DNA of 64,000 nucleotides from Candidatus Manganitrophus morganii (GTDB lineage Bacteria; Nitrospirota; Nitrospiria; SBBL01; Manganitrophaceae), in assembly GCA_021651055.1 (NCBI GenBank), contig JAJHOH010000001.1, forward strand, positions 4,143,059 to 4,207,058. Direction: 5' to 3'. Positions within the stretch are counted from its first letter, which is position 1, and the number at the start of each line of letters is the position of its first letter. Below, piece by piece: positions 1-8,857 of the stretch. The position numbers were made by a program, and so were the translations under genes. Below the pieces are notes generated by a model. The model ran no database searches. It had not been told where the DNA came from and saw nothing but the letters and a program-made list of their open reading frames with translations.

Positions 1-2472
1 GGTCAGTGCGCCAAGGCTGCTGGTCAACATTGCCAGAGGCACCAAAATTCCTTCCATATGAAGATAAAACCCGGTAAAAGCAAGAAGCCCATATCCGGCT
101 GATACCGCAATGGCAACAAAAATAATCGCCTTTCCGGATGTTTGCAAAGTGGTCCGGATCGCCTCTTCGATGTTTTTGCTTTTCTTAAACTCCTCCCTGA
201 GGCGAAAAATGAGATAAATTTCATAATCCGCGCCGATACCGACCGCCATGGCGGTAATCGCCGCGGTCCCAATCCCGAGTGTGATCCCACTGAGTCCCAT
301 TATACCAAAATTAATTAATACCGAGAGGGCGAGCGGAATAATAACAAAGAAGCCGCCTAAGAGCGATCGTCGTACTAATGCGGTCATTAAGAAGGTAATC
401 GCGGCGATTTGAATGATGTTCAGCGCCTTTCCTCTGATCATCTCTTCGTTGAGGGCGACCACAACGGGGGAGCTTCCTGCCACACCTAAAGAGACTTGAT
501 GAGGGGTAAAGTCAGCGTCACGCGCCTGTTCGACGATCTGAATCAACTCTTCCGCCAAACGGGTATCGTCGCTTTTTAGAAAAACCCAGATCACCGCCTC
601 TTCCTGTTGCGGGCGCATTAATCGGGCGAAATCGGCCGGATTCCCCGAGACCGAATAAAGGAAAAGAAACTGCGCGATCTGATCCTGTGCATTCGGGACC
701 TTATTAAAGGCCGGATCGCCGCCGTTTAATGTTTGATTCATCTGTTTCACATAGTCGACGTACGATTCCGTTTTCCCAACCTCCGGCACACTCTCCAGGC
801 GGCGCTGGAGTCGGTCCACCGCCCCGGCCACGATAGGGTTTTTAAGGGCAGATTCTTTTTTTGCTTCCAGAAGAATATAAAAGGTAGAGGTGCCGGCGAA
901 CTTTTCGTTAAGGGCCCGCTCATCTTGCCGAAGGAGGGTCGATTCAAAAAATTGGGAGCGGTTGCTGTTGCTGACTTGGACCCGAAGCGTTCCGATGACC
1001 GAAATGACAAAAAAGAGGGCGGCGCCGGTCAGAATAATCGTCCGCCCGCTTCCGGTCACTTGCGAAGCAAGACTGCTCAAAAACCGGTCGAGTAGATCGG
1101 GTCCCCTAACGACTCGCTTTTTACGGGAGGGACGGAGCACGGAACGGATAGCCGGGATAAAGGTCAATTCCAAAACAAGGGCGCTCAAGATGCCGAAGGC
1201 AGTGAACAACCCAAACGACTGGAACGTTTTTAGCTTGAACGTAATCAACGATGCAAAGCTGGCTGAGGCGATCACGCCGGCGGTCACCATCGCCAATCCA
1301 ACCTGCGTCGTCGATTCGATCACCGCCTGTTTCGAATCGCCGAGCCGTTCATATTCCTCATAGTAACGCTTTAAGATTTGGACCGAATGGCCCGCTGCAA
1401 TCGCTAAAATAAGGATCGGGGTCATCGCATTCCACGGATCAAGCGGGGTACGGGTCAGGCCCATCATCCCCATCGCCCAGGCAACCGCCAGCAAAGAAGT
1501 GACGAGTGGAATAAACAAACCCTGCCAGGTTCGAAAGGCAATATAGTGAAGAATGCCGATGATCAAAATGGCGATCGGAAAGAGAACCGCGAGCATCCTG
1601 AAAGAATCGGCCTCGAAATAGGAGAGAACAATCGGCATCCCGCCGAGATAGATCTGGTGGTCGGCATCGCTGTATTTTGCGGTGATGTCCTGAAGTTGGC
1701 AATGGATTAATGAATCGGCCAGCCACTTTCCCGGCTCACTCTTCTGCCATGCGCCGCAGGCTGAATTTGATTCACTCCCCTGCCACTTCTTCCATCCTTC
1801 TTCTTTCTCTACTGTTTGCTGGGGAGCAGCTTGCGATTGCTTTGGCTCTCCTGTCGAGACGCTCCCTTCCCCTTTTTGCCATTGCTGCCAGTTTTCTCCT
1901 CCGGACGCTGCGCCTGCGGCGCCCCCCTCCCCTTCCCACTCTCCAGGGACGATGGGGCCAAAGTCGACGATCACGGCAGCGGCCGTCCCATCTTTCGAGA
2001 CCAGGCTGTTGAGGAAAAGATCGTTTGAGTAAACCCTTTTCTTTAGCTCGGAAAGCCCTTCCGGTGTCGTCGGGACCTCTCCATTCATGAGTTGAGTTAT
2101 CTCGATCTGATCTTCGGTTCCGACCACATATTTGATTTTTCGATCTGCGATGCTGACGACATTCTCTTCCTTAATCCCGGCGATCTTCTTCACATCGTCC
2201 GTGATTCCCTTCACCTTCGAGAGGGTCGCCGGATTAAAGATATCCCCCTTCTTGTTATGGATACCGATCACCACCACGCGGCTGCCGCCGAATGCCTCTT
2301 CGATTTTGTTGTTTAGCTGAACGTAAGGGTGATTCTGAGGAAGGATCGATTTTGGATCGAACATCATCTGGAGGTTTCGAAATTGAGTGAAGAAGAAAAG
2401 AGTAATGAGAAGAACGGAGAAAATGACCAGGTAAGGATGGCCGACGATTTTCTCTACATAGCGTTTCATCAT
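1..2472 (-). CDS. MMPL/RND-family exporter (HAE3-like), 3' end outside window
   Basis: About 824 codons are open from the ATG at 2472 to the window edge, with no stop, so the C-terminus is missing. TM1 lies near residues 13-30, followed by a periplasmic domain. A membrane block then contains AAGHSVQILKRYYEEYER, typical of MMPL/sterol-sensing RND proteins, and a second half carries GIGADYEIYLIFRLREE. Family members export lipids or hydrophobic molecules using the proton gradient. The odd part is a loop at about residues 178-251 (about 1723-1940) rich in Trp, Gly, Lys and Gln (WQQWQKGEG, WKKWQGSE), which is not expected in the family. The start is chosen for AAAGGAACG upstream. It is the last visible gene of the moaC-led operon, 182 bp after the LolA-like gene, a pairing common for MMPL exporters. 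The substrate is unknown. Confidence 0.88.
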   Translation of the reverse strand, partial: MMKRYVEKIVGHPYLVIFSVLLITLFFFTQFRNLQMMFDPKSILPQNHPYVQLNNKIEEAFGGSRVVVIGIHNKKGDIFNPATLSKVKGITDDVKKIAGIKEENVVSIADRKIKYVVGTEDQIEITQLMNGEVPTTPEGLSELKKRVYSNDLFLNSLVSKDGTAAAVIVDFGPIVPGEWEGEGGAAGAASGGENWQQWQKGEGSVSTGEPKQSQAAPQQTVEKEEGWKKWQGSESNSACGAWQKSEPGKWLADSLIHCQLQDITAKYSDADHQIYLGGMPIVLSYFEADSFRMLAVLFPIAILIIGILHYIAFRTWQGLFIPLVTSLLAVAWAMGMMGLTRTPLDPWNAMTPILILAIAAGHSVQILKRYYEEYERLGDSKQAVIESTTQVGLAMVTAGVIASASFASLITFKLKTFQSFGLFTAFGILSALVLELTFIPAIRSVLRPSRKKRVVRGPDLLDRFLSSLASQVTGSGRTIILTGAALFFVISVIGTLRVQVSNSNRSQFFESTLLRQDERALNEKFAGTSTFYILLEAKKESALKNPIVAGAVDRLQRRLESVPEVGKTESYVDYVKQMNQTLNGGDPAFNKVPNAQDQIAQFLFLYSVSGNPADFARLMRPQQEEAVIWVFLKSDDTRLAEELIQIVEQARDADFTPHQVSLGVAGSSPVVVALNEEMIRGKALNIIQIAAITFLMTALVRRSLLGGFFVIIPLALSVLINFGIMGLSGITLGIGTAAITAMAVGIGADYEIYLIFRLREEFKKSKNIEEAIRTTLQTSGKAIIFVAIAVSAGYGLLAFTGFYLHMEGILVPLAMLTSSLGALT

Positions 2473-2586
2473 TTTCGTTCCTTTGGTTTGATGATGTCAG
2501 TCTACCCAAATTACCTAAAATACAATCAAGGTAGAGGATATCGGCGTAGAAGATCACATCTTGGTGGATAACAGTCTGGAGAGTAA

Positions 2587-2628
2587 GCCTCCCGGCGCGC
2601 GGTGATTATCGAACTGGTGCCGGGAGGC
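2587..2628 (-). terminator. Intercistronic hairpin before the MMPL gene
   Basis: A perfect 10-bp inverted repeat, GCCTCCCGGC / GCCGGGAGGC, with a 22-nt loop sits between the LolA-like gene and the exporter gene. No U-tract follows on the minus strand, so it may be a partial terminator, a processing site or an mRNA-stabilising hairpin that sets different expression of exporter and upstream genes. Confidence 0.4.
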
Positions 2629-2654
2629 TCTTCAAATGACGGACAGAATGGACC

Positions 2655-3479
2655 CTATTTCCGTATGCCGGTTTTTAGCGAGCGTTCTGTAAAATCTTCA
2701 TCCTCAAGTCCTCCGTTGACCTGGAGATCACTGACCTCAAAGATGGTTCGATGTCCGTTCTGAACGTTGGTCACCTCCGTTTTTTTCCAGACACTGAAAT
2801 TATCGAGCGACTGCCATTCGATCGTTTGTCTTTTAAGAAGCTTTGAATTGCGATCATAGTAGTCTATTTTCAAGACCGTCCAGCTGTCCTTCGAGATCCA
2901 GGAGACCTTTTTACTGTAAATACTCGTTTTCTCCTTCGGAACGCTCTCGACGACATAGGTCTGGGTGCCGAGATAACCTTCTTCCCGCAATAGCTTATGT
3001 TCATCTTCGTCGAGCCGGCGCTGTCCCATGTCCCCGAAGGTCAGATCCGACCCGAGGAAAGCGTCATTTTGATCTTGCGCGGAGATCCGCCGGACCATCC
3101 TAAGCGCTGGCAGATAAAGCCAGAGATCGTCGGTCTTGTTCTCCTGGGAGTAATCCCAGATGAGGAAAGAGATTCCGCGCGAGTCGGGAGGAAAATCGGT
3201 CACCAGGAGCATCTTGCTGTCCAAACCTTCCTTCGCCCGATAGTTCTTCCAATAGCGGCTGGCCTCGATCTTTTTCTTGGTTCCGTCTTTCTCGATCAGA
3301 TGAAGGATCACCTTGTTCTTTTGGTCTCCGATTTGGTAAATCAATTCTCTCGATTTTTTGATGATCTCGGTTCCATCCAAAGGATTGGAAGAAGCGGGCG
3401 CCTCTTCCGCAGAGACGACGCGAAGGCCTCCCAGGATGATGTAAAGGGACAATACGATATAGATTGTTTTTCGAATCAT
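2655..3479 (-). CDS. Outer-membrane lipoprotein-sorting (LolA-like) periplasmic protein
   Basis: A 274-residue protein with an N-terminal signal peptide (MIRKTIYIVLSLYIILGG, cleavage probably after VSA) and a LolA-like fold of the type often found beside MMPL exporters. Supporting motifs are DDLWLYLPALRMVRRI and FLGSDLTFGDM, the conserved core of that family, and a C-terminal half with alternating beta strands. It probably binds or shuttles a lipidic ligand in the periplasm for the neighbouring exporter. The ATG at 3479 is preferred over an ATG 36 codons upstream because GGAGT lies 6-7 nt before it and the signal peptide starts there; the longer form would overlap the methyltransferase gene. 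The start lies 17 bp after that gene's stop. Confidence 0.8.
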   Translation of the reverse strand: MIRKTIYIVLSLYIILGGLRVVSAEEAPASSNPLDGTEIIKKSRELIYQIGDQKNKVILHLIEKDGTKKKIEASRYWKNYRAKEGLDSKMLLVTDFPPDSRGISFLIWDYSQENKTDDLWLYLPALRMVRRISAQDQNDAFLGSDLTFGDMGQRRLDEDEHKLLREEGYLGTQTYVVESVPKEKTSIYSKKVSWISKDSWTVLKIDYYDRNSKLLKRQTIEWQSLDNFSVWKKTEVTNVQNGHRTIFEVSDLQVNGGLEDEDFTERSLKTGIRK

Positions 3480-3496
3480 AACCGTTACTCCTGACG

Positions 3497-4567
3497 TTAT
3501 GGTTTCTCTCCGACTAAAACGGTGAAGGGACTCGGGGAAGGGAGGGGAACCGGTTTGATCTTCCTGAATCCGACCCCCTTCATCCAATCGGCGAGCTCTT
3601 TCTCCGAGTAGGCCGCGCCTCCCGGCGTATGGACCAGCTGGTTGACCCCGATCAGCGCCGACAGCATCGGGCCGGTCTTATCCCGATTAAGCATCTGATC
3701 TTGGATGAGGATCATCCCCTTTTGATCGAGCGCTTCATAGGCTTTTCGGAAGATCTCTTTGATCACTTGAGGGGACTCCTGATTGAACATCGAGGAGAGG
3801 AGCAGAGCGTCGTATCCTTTTCCAAAAGAATCCTCAAGGTAGTTGCCCGGTTTGAGGGTAACCCGGTCGAGCATCCCGAACGAGCCGACGATTTCGCGCG
3901 TGACTTCCAACGTCTGCGGAAGATCGAAGACCGTCGCGGAAAGTTTCGGATTTCGCTCGCAGAACTTCATGCAGAAGGTGCCGGGCCCCCCGGCGATGTC
4001 GATCAACTGGCGTCTTCCCGAAAAATCGATCTTGCGCGCCAGCAGATCCCCTTGGGCGATGGCGCGGTAGTGCATTCCATAGATATAGCTCCGGAGCGCT
4101 TCCGGGCCCTGGTCGTGCGGTTTGTCGACCACCGGCTTGCCGGTCAGGACGGCCTGATCAAGATCGCCCCAGGCGCCGTACCAGCTGTCGAACATCGAAA
4201 CGATTCCCCCCTGGTATCGGGGGCTTCCGCTGACCAGGAAGGTTTTCGCGAAAGGGGTGTTTCGGTACTTCTCCTTTTTCCGGTCGAGCAGGCCCATCGA
4301 CGTCGCCGCGATGAGGAGGATGTCCAATCCGCGCGGATCGGCCGGTATCTCGGCCGCCAATTCCGTCGCCGTCGCCGACCGATCCTTCAGCCGGGTGAAG
4401 ATGTTCAATCGTTGGGCGGTGTGGAGGATCTTCGACTGCCAGTAGGCCGAGCTGATGCTCATCACCTTCATCGGGTCGAAGGTTTCTTTACTCTTTTTGC
4501 GGGAAGGCGTTGCCTTACTCTTCTCCGTTTTTTTTCGGGTTGTTTTTTTCTTCACGGTTCTCCTCAT
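3497..4567 (-). CDS. SAM-dependent O-methyltransferase-like protein with basic N-terminal tail
   Basis: A 356-residue protein. Residues about 35-110 resemble the winged-helix dimerisation domain of the plant/bacterial O-methyltransferase family (KVMSISSAYWQSKILHTA, ATELAAEI, RGLDILL). The Rossmann SAM-binding motif is DIAGGPGTFCMKF, followed by ATVFDLPQTLEVTREIV, and the C-terminal AAYSEKELADWMKGVGF is typical. The substrate is unknown. The first about 32 residues are almost entirely Lys, Arg, Thr and Ser and look disordered. The ATG at 4567 is supported by GGAG upstream and lies 4 bp after the stop of the preceding gene; an in-frame upstream ATG would overlap that gene by 56 nt. It belongs to the moaC-MMPL operon, so it may modify the exported molecule (inference). 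Confidence 0.82.
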   Translation of the reverse strand: MRRTVKKKTTRKKTEKSKATPSRKKSKETFDPMKVMSISSAYWQSKILHTAQRLNIFTRLKDRSATATELAAEIPADPRGLDILLIAATSMGLLDRKKEKYRNTPFAKTFLVSGSPRYQGGIVSMFDSWYGAWGDLDQAVLTGKPVVDKPHDQGPEALRSYIYGMHYRAIAQGDLLARKIDFSGRRQLIDIAGGPGTFCMKFCERNPKLSATVFDLPQTLEVTREIVGSFGMLDRVTLKPGNYLEDSFGKGYDALLLSSMFNQESPQVIKEIFRKAYEALDQKGMILIQDQMLNRDKTGPMLSALIGVNQLVHTPGGAAYSEKELADWMKGVGFRKIKPVPLPSPSPFTVLVGEKP

Positions 4568-4571
4568 CGAG

Positions 4572-5192
4572 TCACTCCGGTCGGAGCGAAAAAAAGACCA
4601 AGTTGGGCCAACTGGCCGTATAATCAATCTGTGTTAACGAGCAGGAACCGACCACGAGCCGTTTTTGATTTTCAAGCGCCATCCCGAGCGCCGCGGCGAC
4701 GATCATCCGAATCGGTCCGACGTGCGTCACCAGGAGGACCGTCTGGCCCGCATGGCGCGCTAATAGGGTCTGAATCGTCTCATCGACCCGCTTGGCAAAA
4801 CCGACAAGCGACTCCCCTCCCGCCGTTGTGAAATGGAGCGGGTCTTTCTTCCAGGCTGACCACTCCTCCGGGAAGCGTTGTTGAATGACCTCGTTCGTCA
4901 GCCCGTCCCACGATCCGAAGGTCCGCTCTCGGAGTCCTTCAGTAGTTTCAATCTTCAATCCGAGCCGATCGGCGGTCGGCCGGGCCGTCTCTTGTGTCCT
5001 GCGCGAGGGGCTGACATAAAGCGCGGCAATCGATTTTCCTTGAAGCCGATCGGGCCAGCCGGCGGCCTGTTTCAGGCCGACCGGATTGAGCGCCGGATCT
5101 TCCACCGAATCACAATAATATCGATTCTCCGGAAAATCGGTGGCTCCATGGCGGAGGAATAAAAACGATGTCGCTTGTTCTTTTGTCCTCAT
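4572..5192 (-). CDS. Histidine phosphatase (phosphoglycerate mutase-like) family protein
   Basis: A 206-residue single-domain protein of the histidine phosphatase superfamily. The catalytic FLRHGATD (phosphohistidine RHG) is at residues about 14-21, with SPSRRTQETARPTA, the acid/base Glu in GLRERTFGSWDGLT, and the second catalytic His in VLLVTHVGPIRMIV. All four active-site elements are present, so it should be an active phosphatase, similar to alpha-ribazole phosphatase or GpmB-type enzymes; the substrate cannot be read from sequence. It starts 7 bp downstream of the ABC permease stop with only a weak Shine-Dalgarno, suggesting translational coupling. A longer reading from an ATG 48 codons upstream was rejected because it runs through the permease gene. 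Confidence 0.85.
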   Translation of the reverse strand: MRTKEQATSFLFLRHGATDFPENRYYCDSVEDPALNPVGLKQAAGWPDRLQGKSIAALYVSPSRRTQETARPTADRLGLKIETTEGLRERTFGSWDGLTNEVIQQRFPEEWSAWKKDPLHFTTAGGESLVGFAKRVDETIQTLLARHAGQTVLLVTHVGPIRMIVAAALGMALENQKRLVVGSCSLTQIDYTASWPNLVFFSLRPE

Positions 5193-5199
5193 TAAAATT

Positions 5200-6024
5200 C
5201 TAAGAGCGATCCTGACTAAAGATGGAAACGGCTGAGATGACTGAAACGAATGTAAACAGGCCGAGCACCGCCATGCTGATGAAAAAGGAGGCGTCAAAAA
5301 CGCCCCGATACGAGGCGCGGACCGCTTCCACTCCATAAGTGGCCGGATTGATCCGGCTGACCATCTGCATCCAAACCGGCATGAAATCGGTCGGCACCAG
5401 CGCCGGGGAGAAGAAAAGGAGGGGGAGCGTCAACATGTTTCCCATCACGACCAACGGCTCTTCTTTTTTCAGGATCATCGCGAGCGCATTCGAGACGGCG
5501 GAAAAGCCGATCGCAAGGAGAAGCACGGCAACCCAGATCCAGAAGAGACCCGCTCCGCGGGGAAAGCCGGCCCCAAGCAAGGCGGCCACGCCGACCAAGA
5601 GAAAAACCTGGATGACGACCGTCAGCCCCGCATGCAACAGACGGCTCAAAACAATGGCGGTCCGGGAGATCGGGGCGACCAGAAGTTTTTCCATGATTCC
5701 AAAAGTCAGGTCTCGAAGCAGGTTCACCCCCGACCAGGAAGAGCCGAACAACACGGTCATGACGATCACCCCCGGTGCGAGGAACTGGATGTAATCGGCT
5801 TCTGGGAAGCCGGGAAGGCGCGAGAGGTTCTTGAACAATTGACCGAAGATGATCAACCAGAGAAGCGGCTGGACCAGTCCGAAGAAGGTCCAGATCGGCA
5901 TCCGCCATGTCATCAGAAGATATTTTTTGAGGAGGGCTGCAGTATCGGCCACCAGCCATTTCACCGGCATTCCTGACGCCGGAACCGGGGTCGATGTTGG
6001 GGCGACAACTATTTTTTGTTCCAT
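5200..6024 (-). CDS. ABC-2 type transporter permease (DrrB-like)
   Basis: A 274-residue integral membrane protein with about six hydrophobic segments (for example WTFFGLVQPLLWLIIFGQL and IWVAVLLLAIGFSAVSNALA) and the ABC-2 pattern near PLLFFSPALVPTDFMPVWMQ. It should form the membrane part of a drug/lipid/polysaccharide-type exporter with the ATPase encoded immediately upstream. The start at 6024 has AAGGATCAAGG before it and overlaps the end of the ATPase gene by 16 nt in another frame, which argues for tight coupling. A start 16 codons earlier is possible but lacks this signal. Substrate unknown. Confidence 0.87.
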   Translation of the reverse strand: MEQKIVVAPTSTPVPASGMPVKWLVADTAALLKKYLLMTWRMPIWTFFGLVQPLLWLIIFGQLFKNLSRLPGFPEADYIQFLAPGVIVMTVLFGSSWSGVNLLRDLTFGIMEKLLVAPISRTAIVLSRLLHAGLTVVIQVFLLVGVAALLGAGFPRGAGLFWIWVAVLLLAIGFSAVSNALAMILKKEEPLVVMGNMLTLPLLFFSPALVPTDFMPVWMQMVSRINPATYGVEAVRASYRGVFDASFFISMAVLGLFTFVSVISAVSIFSQDRS

Positions 6025-7262
6025 CCTTGATCCTTCTTCCACTCGCCCTGGGGCCACTCCCCTTGCGGCCACTTTTTCTCGGAGGGTTCTTCAGGTTTCG
6101 CCGGGGCATCGGCCGCGGGATCCTTCGGTTCCGGCTGTTTCCATTGGTTGCCCCACTCTTTTTCCGAGCCGGTTTCTTTCTTCTTCCACTCGCTTCCCCA
6201 CTCTTTGCCCGACTCCCCCGATTCCCCTTCCTTCTGCCATTTCTTAGCCCACTCGTTTTCGCCGGAATTGTTGTCCCATTTTTTCCCCCAGGAGCCCCAT
6301 CCGGCGGAGTCGTTTTCTTTTTTGTCTTCGTCCGCGAAATTTTTGCCGGTGTATTTTAAAAAGACATCATCGAAAGTGGGACGGGTTAAAACGACGGTCT
6401 CCGCAGTCAAGCCGAGTTCGTCCACACACTGGAGCAGACGGGGAAGAAGTCCTTTCCCGTTCTCCAGGTAGAGGCGAAGCTGATTTTCCTGGCGGATAAC
6501 TTCTTTGATCCATTCCTTTTGGCGAAAGGAGGCGACGACCGATTCGGAAAGGGGCTGTTTGAAAGTGAGGTGAACGCAGTCCGCGCCGAGACTATCTTTG
6601 AGCTGATCGGGGGTTCCGATCGTTTGAACCCTTCCGTGATTTAAAATCCCAACCCGGTGGGCCAGCTGATCGACTTCGTCAAGGTAATGCGTTGTTAAAA
6701 AGAGGGTGACCCCCTGTTCCCGGTTCAGCCGGCGGAGATAACTCCAAAGGTCGGATCGGCTTTGTGGATCGAGTCCCAACGTCGGCTCATCGAGGAAGAG
6801 GAGTTTGGGTTCGTGAATCAGCGCGGTGGCGATATCCAACTTCCGCTTCATCCCGCCCGACAAGGCCCCCACCCAGAGATCGATCGTCCCTTTCATATCA
6901 AGCAGATCGAGCAAAAAGATCATTCTTTCCTGGAGAGAAGATGCGGGGAGGTGGTAGAGTTTTCCTTGAAGAAGAAGATTTTCGCGGACCGTCATCGCCG
7001 GATCGACGCCGCTTTGCTGACCGACATACCCGAACGACATTCGAACCGCCAGCGGATTTTCGACGACATCATAGCCGGCCACCCGGACCGTCCCGGAGGT
7101 GGGTCGGAGAAGGGTCGTCAAGATTTTGATGGTGGTCGTTTTTCCGGCCCCGTTGGGGCCGAGGAAGCCGAAGACTTCGCCTGAGGGAACTTGAAAGCTG
7201 ATATCGTCGACTGCTTTTCGTCCGGAGGCGTATTCTTTTATCAGGTGCTCGATCTGGATCAT
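6009..7262 (-). CDS. ABC transporter ATPase (DrrA-like) with Trp/Lys-rich C-terminal tail
   Basis: Residues 1-310 form a normal ABC-2 exporter ATPase: Walker [11 protein letters not shown] (about 35-44), Q-loop GYVGQQSG, signature [12 protein letters not shown] (about 134), Walker [14 protein letters not shown] and H-loop TTHYLDE, then the usual C-terminal subdomain ending [11 protein letters not shown]. Residues about 311-417 are unusual: 13 Trp in about 107 residues with many Lys, Glu, Gly and Ser, in units such as [26 protein letters not shown] and EWGNQWKQ, then a Pro/Ala stretch and a final [13 protein letters not shown]. The tail is not part of the family and looks disordered. The start overlaps the moaC stop as ATGA. 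It pairs with the permease downstream. Confidence 0.9.
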   Translation of the reverse strand: MIQIEHLIKEYASGRKAVDDISFQVPSGEVFGFLGPNGAGKTTTIKILTTLLRPTSGTVRVAGYDVVENPLAVRMSFGYVGQQSGVDPAMTVRENLLLQGKLYHLPASSLQERMIFLLDLLDMKGTIDLWVGALSGGMKRKLDIATALIHEPKLLFLDEPTLGLDPQSRSDLWSYLRRLNREQGVTLFLTTHYLDEVDQLAHRVGILNHGRVQTIGTPDQLKDSLGADCVHLTFKQPLSESVVASFRQKEWIKEVIRQENQLRLYLENGKGLLPRLLQCVDELGLTAETVVLTRPTFDDVFLKYTGKNFADEDKKENDSAGWGSWGKKWDNNSGENEWAKKWQKEGESGESGKEWGSEWKKKETGSEKEWGNQWKQPEPKDPAADAPAKPEEPSEKKWPQGEWPQGEWKKDQGWNKK

Positions 7263-7768
7263 TTCGGGAAGGGCTCGGGACGGGTATAGGTTCCTGACTT
7301 GCCGCCGCTTTTGGAGAGAAGACCGATCTGACCGAAGCTGATCCCCTTATCGATCGCCTTGCACATGTCGTAAATCGTCAGCGCGGTCACCGTGACGGCC
7401 GTGACCGCTTCCATCTCCACACCGGTCTGGCCGGAGGTTTTGACGGTGGCGTTGATTTGGACGGCGGCCGGGCCCCCATTTTCCGCAGGATGGATTTCGA
7501 AATGAATATCGACATTGGTGAGAAGCAGAGGATGGCACATCGGGATCAGGTCGGGCGTCCGCTTGGCCCCCATGACGCCGGCCACCTGGGCCACGGCGAG
7601 GACATCGCCCTTCGCAATTTGTCCCGCTTGAATCCGGGCCAAGGTTTCGGGTTTCATATAAACCATGCCGGTCGCCACTGCCGTGCGATGGGTGTCGGCC
7701 TTTCCGGACACGTCGACCATTCGCGCCCGGCCTTCTTGATTAAAGTGGGTTAACTCGGTTTCCGCCAT
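7259..7768 (-). CDS. moaC: Cyclic pyranopterin monophosphate synthase MoaC
   Basis: A 169-residue protein of normal length for MoaC, which converts the GTP-derived cyclo-dihydro intermediate to cyclic pyranopterin monophosphate in molybdenum-cofactor synthesis. Family signatures are intact: [55 protein letters not shown] and a final SKSGGKSG. The ATG at 7768 is chosen because GGGAGG lies 8 nt upstream; an ATG seven codons earlier lacks a site. It is the first gene of the exporter operon and its stop overlaps the ABC ATPase start (ATGA). No other Mo-cofactor gene is visible in the window, so the linkage may be about sharing a promoter and not a pathway. Confidence 0.95.
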   Translation of the reverse strand: MAETELTHFNQEGRARMVDVSGKADTHRTAVATGMVYMKPETLARIQAGQIAKGDVLAVAQVAGVMGAKRTPDLIPMCHPLLLTNVDIHFEIHPAENGGPAAVQINATVKTSGQTGVEMEAVTAVTVTALTIYDMCKAIDKGISFGQIGLLSKSGGKSGTYTRPEPFPK

Positions 7769-7828
7769 GTCAGCGCCTCCCGGAATCATTCCTTAAGATA
7801 TAGATAAAGCAGCAGAAATTTCCGGCTG

Positions 7829-7857
7829 AGTCTAACATACGATTCGGTGGGTGTCAA
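7829..7857 (-). promoter_or_regulatory. Sigma-70-type promoter for the moaC-MMPL operon
   Basis: On the minus strand TTGACA and TAGACT are separated by exactly 17 bp, 61 bp upstream of the moaC start. Confidence 0.7.
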
Positions 7858-7938
7858 TAAAGTCGGTACTGGAAAACACGAGGCATTTCTCGCTGAAATC
7901 TCTTCCCAATCAAGTGATTATGCGCTAGGGTGCTTTGG

Positions 7939-7967
7939 TTGACAGAATAGGGACATTTAGATATCAT
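7939..7967 (+). promoter_or_regulatory. Sigma-70-type promoter for the CBS-domain gene
   Basis: TTGACA and TATCAT with a 17-bp spacer lie 28 bp before the CBS-domain gene start. Together with the minus-strand promoter at 7829-7857, it makes this a divergent intergenic control region. Confidence 0.7.
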
Positions 7968-7995
7968 TCCGGACGATTGCCTGAAGGAGGACAAG

Positions 7996-8805
7996 ATGTC
8001 ATTAAGGGAGCTGATTCACTCCGATATAAAAAAGACGGGTCCGACGACCACCCTGGTCGAGACGGCCCAAATGATGCGACGGTACAAAATCGGCTCCGTT
8101 TTTGTAGAAGACGGGGGACAATATATCGGCATCGTTACGGAGAGCGATCTGGTCCGGAAAGGGCTGACCAAGGAGGTTTCTCCCGAGACCCCGACCCGCT
8201 CCGTCATGCATGTGCCGTTGCTTGACATCGACGTTGAAAAATCGCCGATCGAAGCGAATCATTTGATGCATCTGAACGGAATCCGGCATCTCGCCGTTTC
8301 AGAAAGTGGAAAGATCGTCGGAATGATCTCCGTCCGGGACCTGGTCCGGTATTTCTCGAACGACAAAAAAAGCCCCCTGCACGCCATGACCGATATCGTC
8401 AAACCGCTGACCGTTTTAGTCCGTCGTGACATTCAAACGGTTGACTCCTTTGCGACGGCCCAGGAAGCGGCGCGAAAAATGGATGAGAAGAAAATCGGTT
8501 CGTTGATGGTCGTTGACGAGAAACGGTACGTCGGAATCATCACCGAGACCGATCTGGTCCGAAAGGTGATCGGTTACGGGCTGAGCGCCTCTAAAATCCC
8601 GGTCGGGGTGATCATGAATACGCCGGTTCTCGATATCGACCTTTCACGGACGATTCAAGAGGCCAACGAGATTATGGCGACGAAGGGGGTCCGGCACCTG
8701 GCCGTGACCGAGAGAGGAGAGATCATCGGCATTCTTTCCATCCGAGATCTGATCGGCATGATCTCGATCCGCGACCTTCCCCGTTTTTTTTCGAACCAAA
8801 AATAA
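7996..8805 (+). CDS. Protein with four CBS domains (two Bateman modules)
   Basis: A 269-residue soluble protein built from an internal duplication of about 135 residues. Each half holds a pair of CBS motifs: YIGIVTESDLVRKGL and KIVGMISVRDLVRYFSN in the first, YVGIITETDLVRKVIG and EIIGILSIRDLIGMISIRDL in the second. CBS pairs usually bind adenine nucleotides and regulate an attached or partner protein; there is no other domain here. The last repeat holds a small local duplication of the SIRDL segment. GGAGG lies 8 nt before the ATG. It is followed 52 bp later by a glutamate-type dehydrogenase on the same strand, which could be its partner (inference). Confidence 0.88.
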   Translation: MSLRELIHSDIKKTGPTTTLVETAQMMRRYKIGSVFVEDGGQYIGIVTESDLVRKGLTKEVSPETPTRSVMHVPLLDIDVEKSPIEANHLMHLNGIRHLAVSESGKIVGMISVRDLVRYFSNDKKSPLHAMTDIVKPLTVLVRRDIQTVDSFATAQEAARKMDEKKIGSLMVVDEKRYVGIITETDLVRKVIGYGLSASKIPVGVIMNTPVLDIDLSRTIQEANEIMATKGVRHLAVTERGEIIGILSIRDLIGMISIRDLPRFFSNQK

Positions 8806-8857
8806 GGCGGCCCGCCCCATCGGTCGGACCCCTCACTCAATCTGGGGACAAAACAGG

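Noticed and set aside
3629..4831. Plus-strand open frame of 400 codons
   Set aside because: Antisense of the methyltransferase and phosphatase genes with no ribosome-binding site and no domain.
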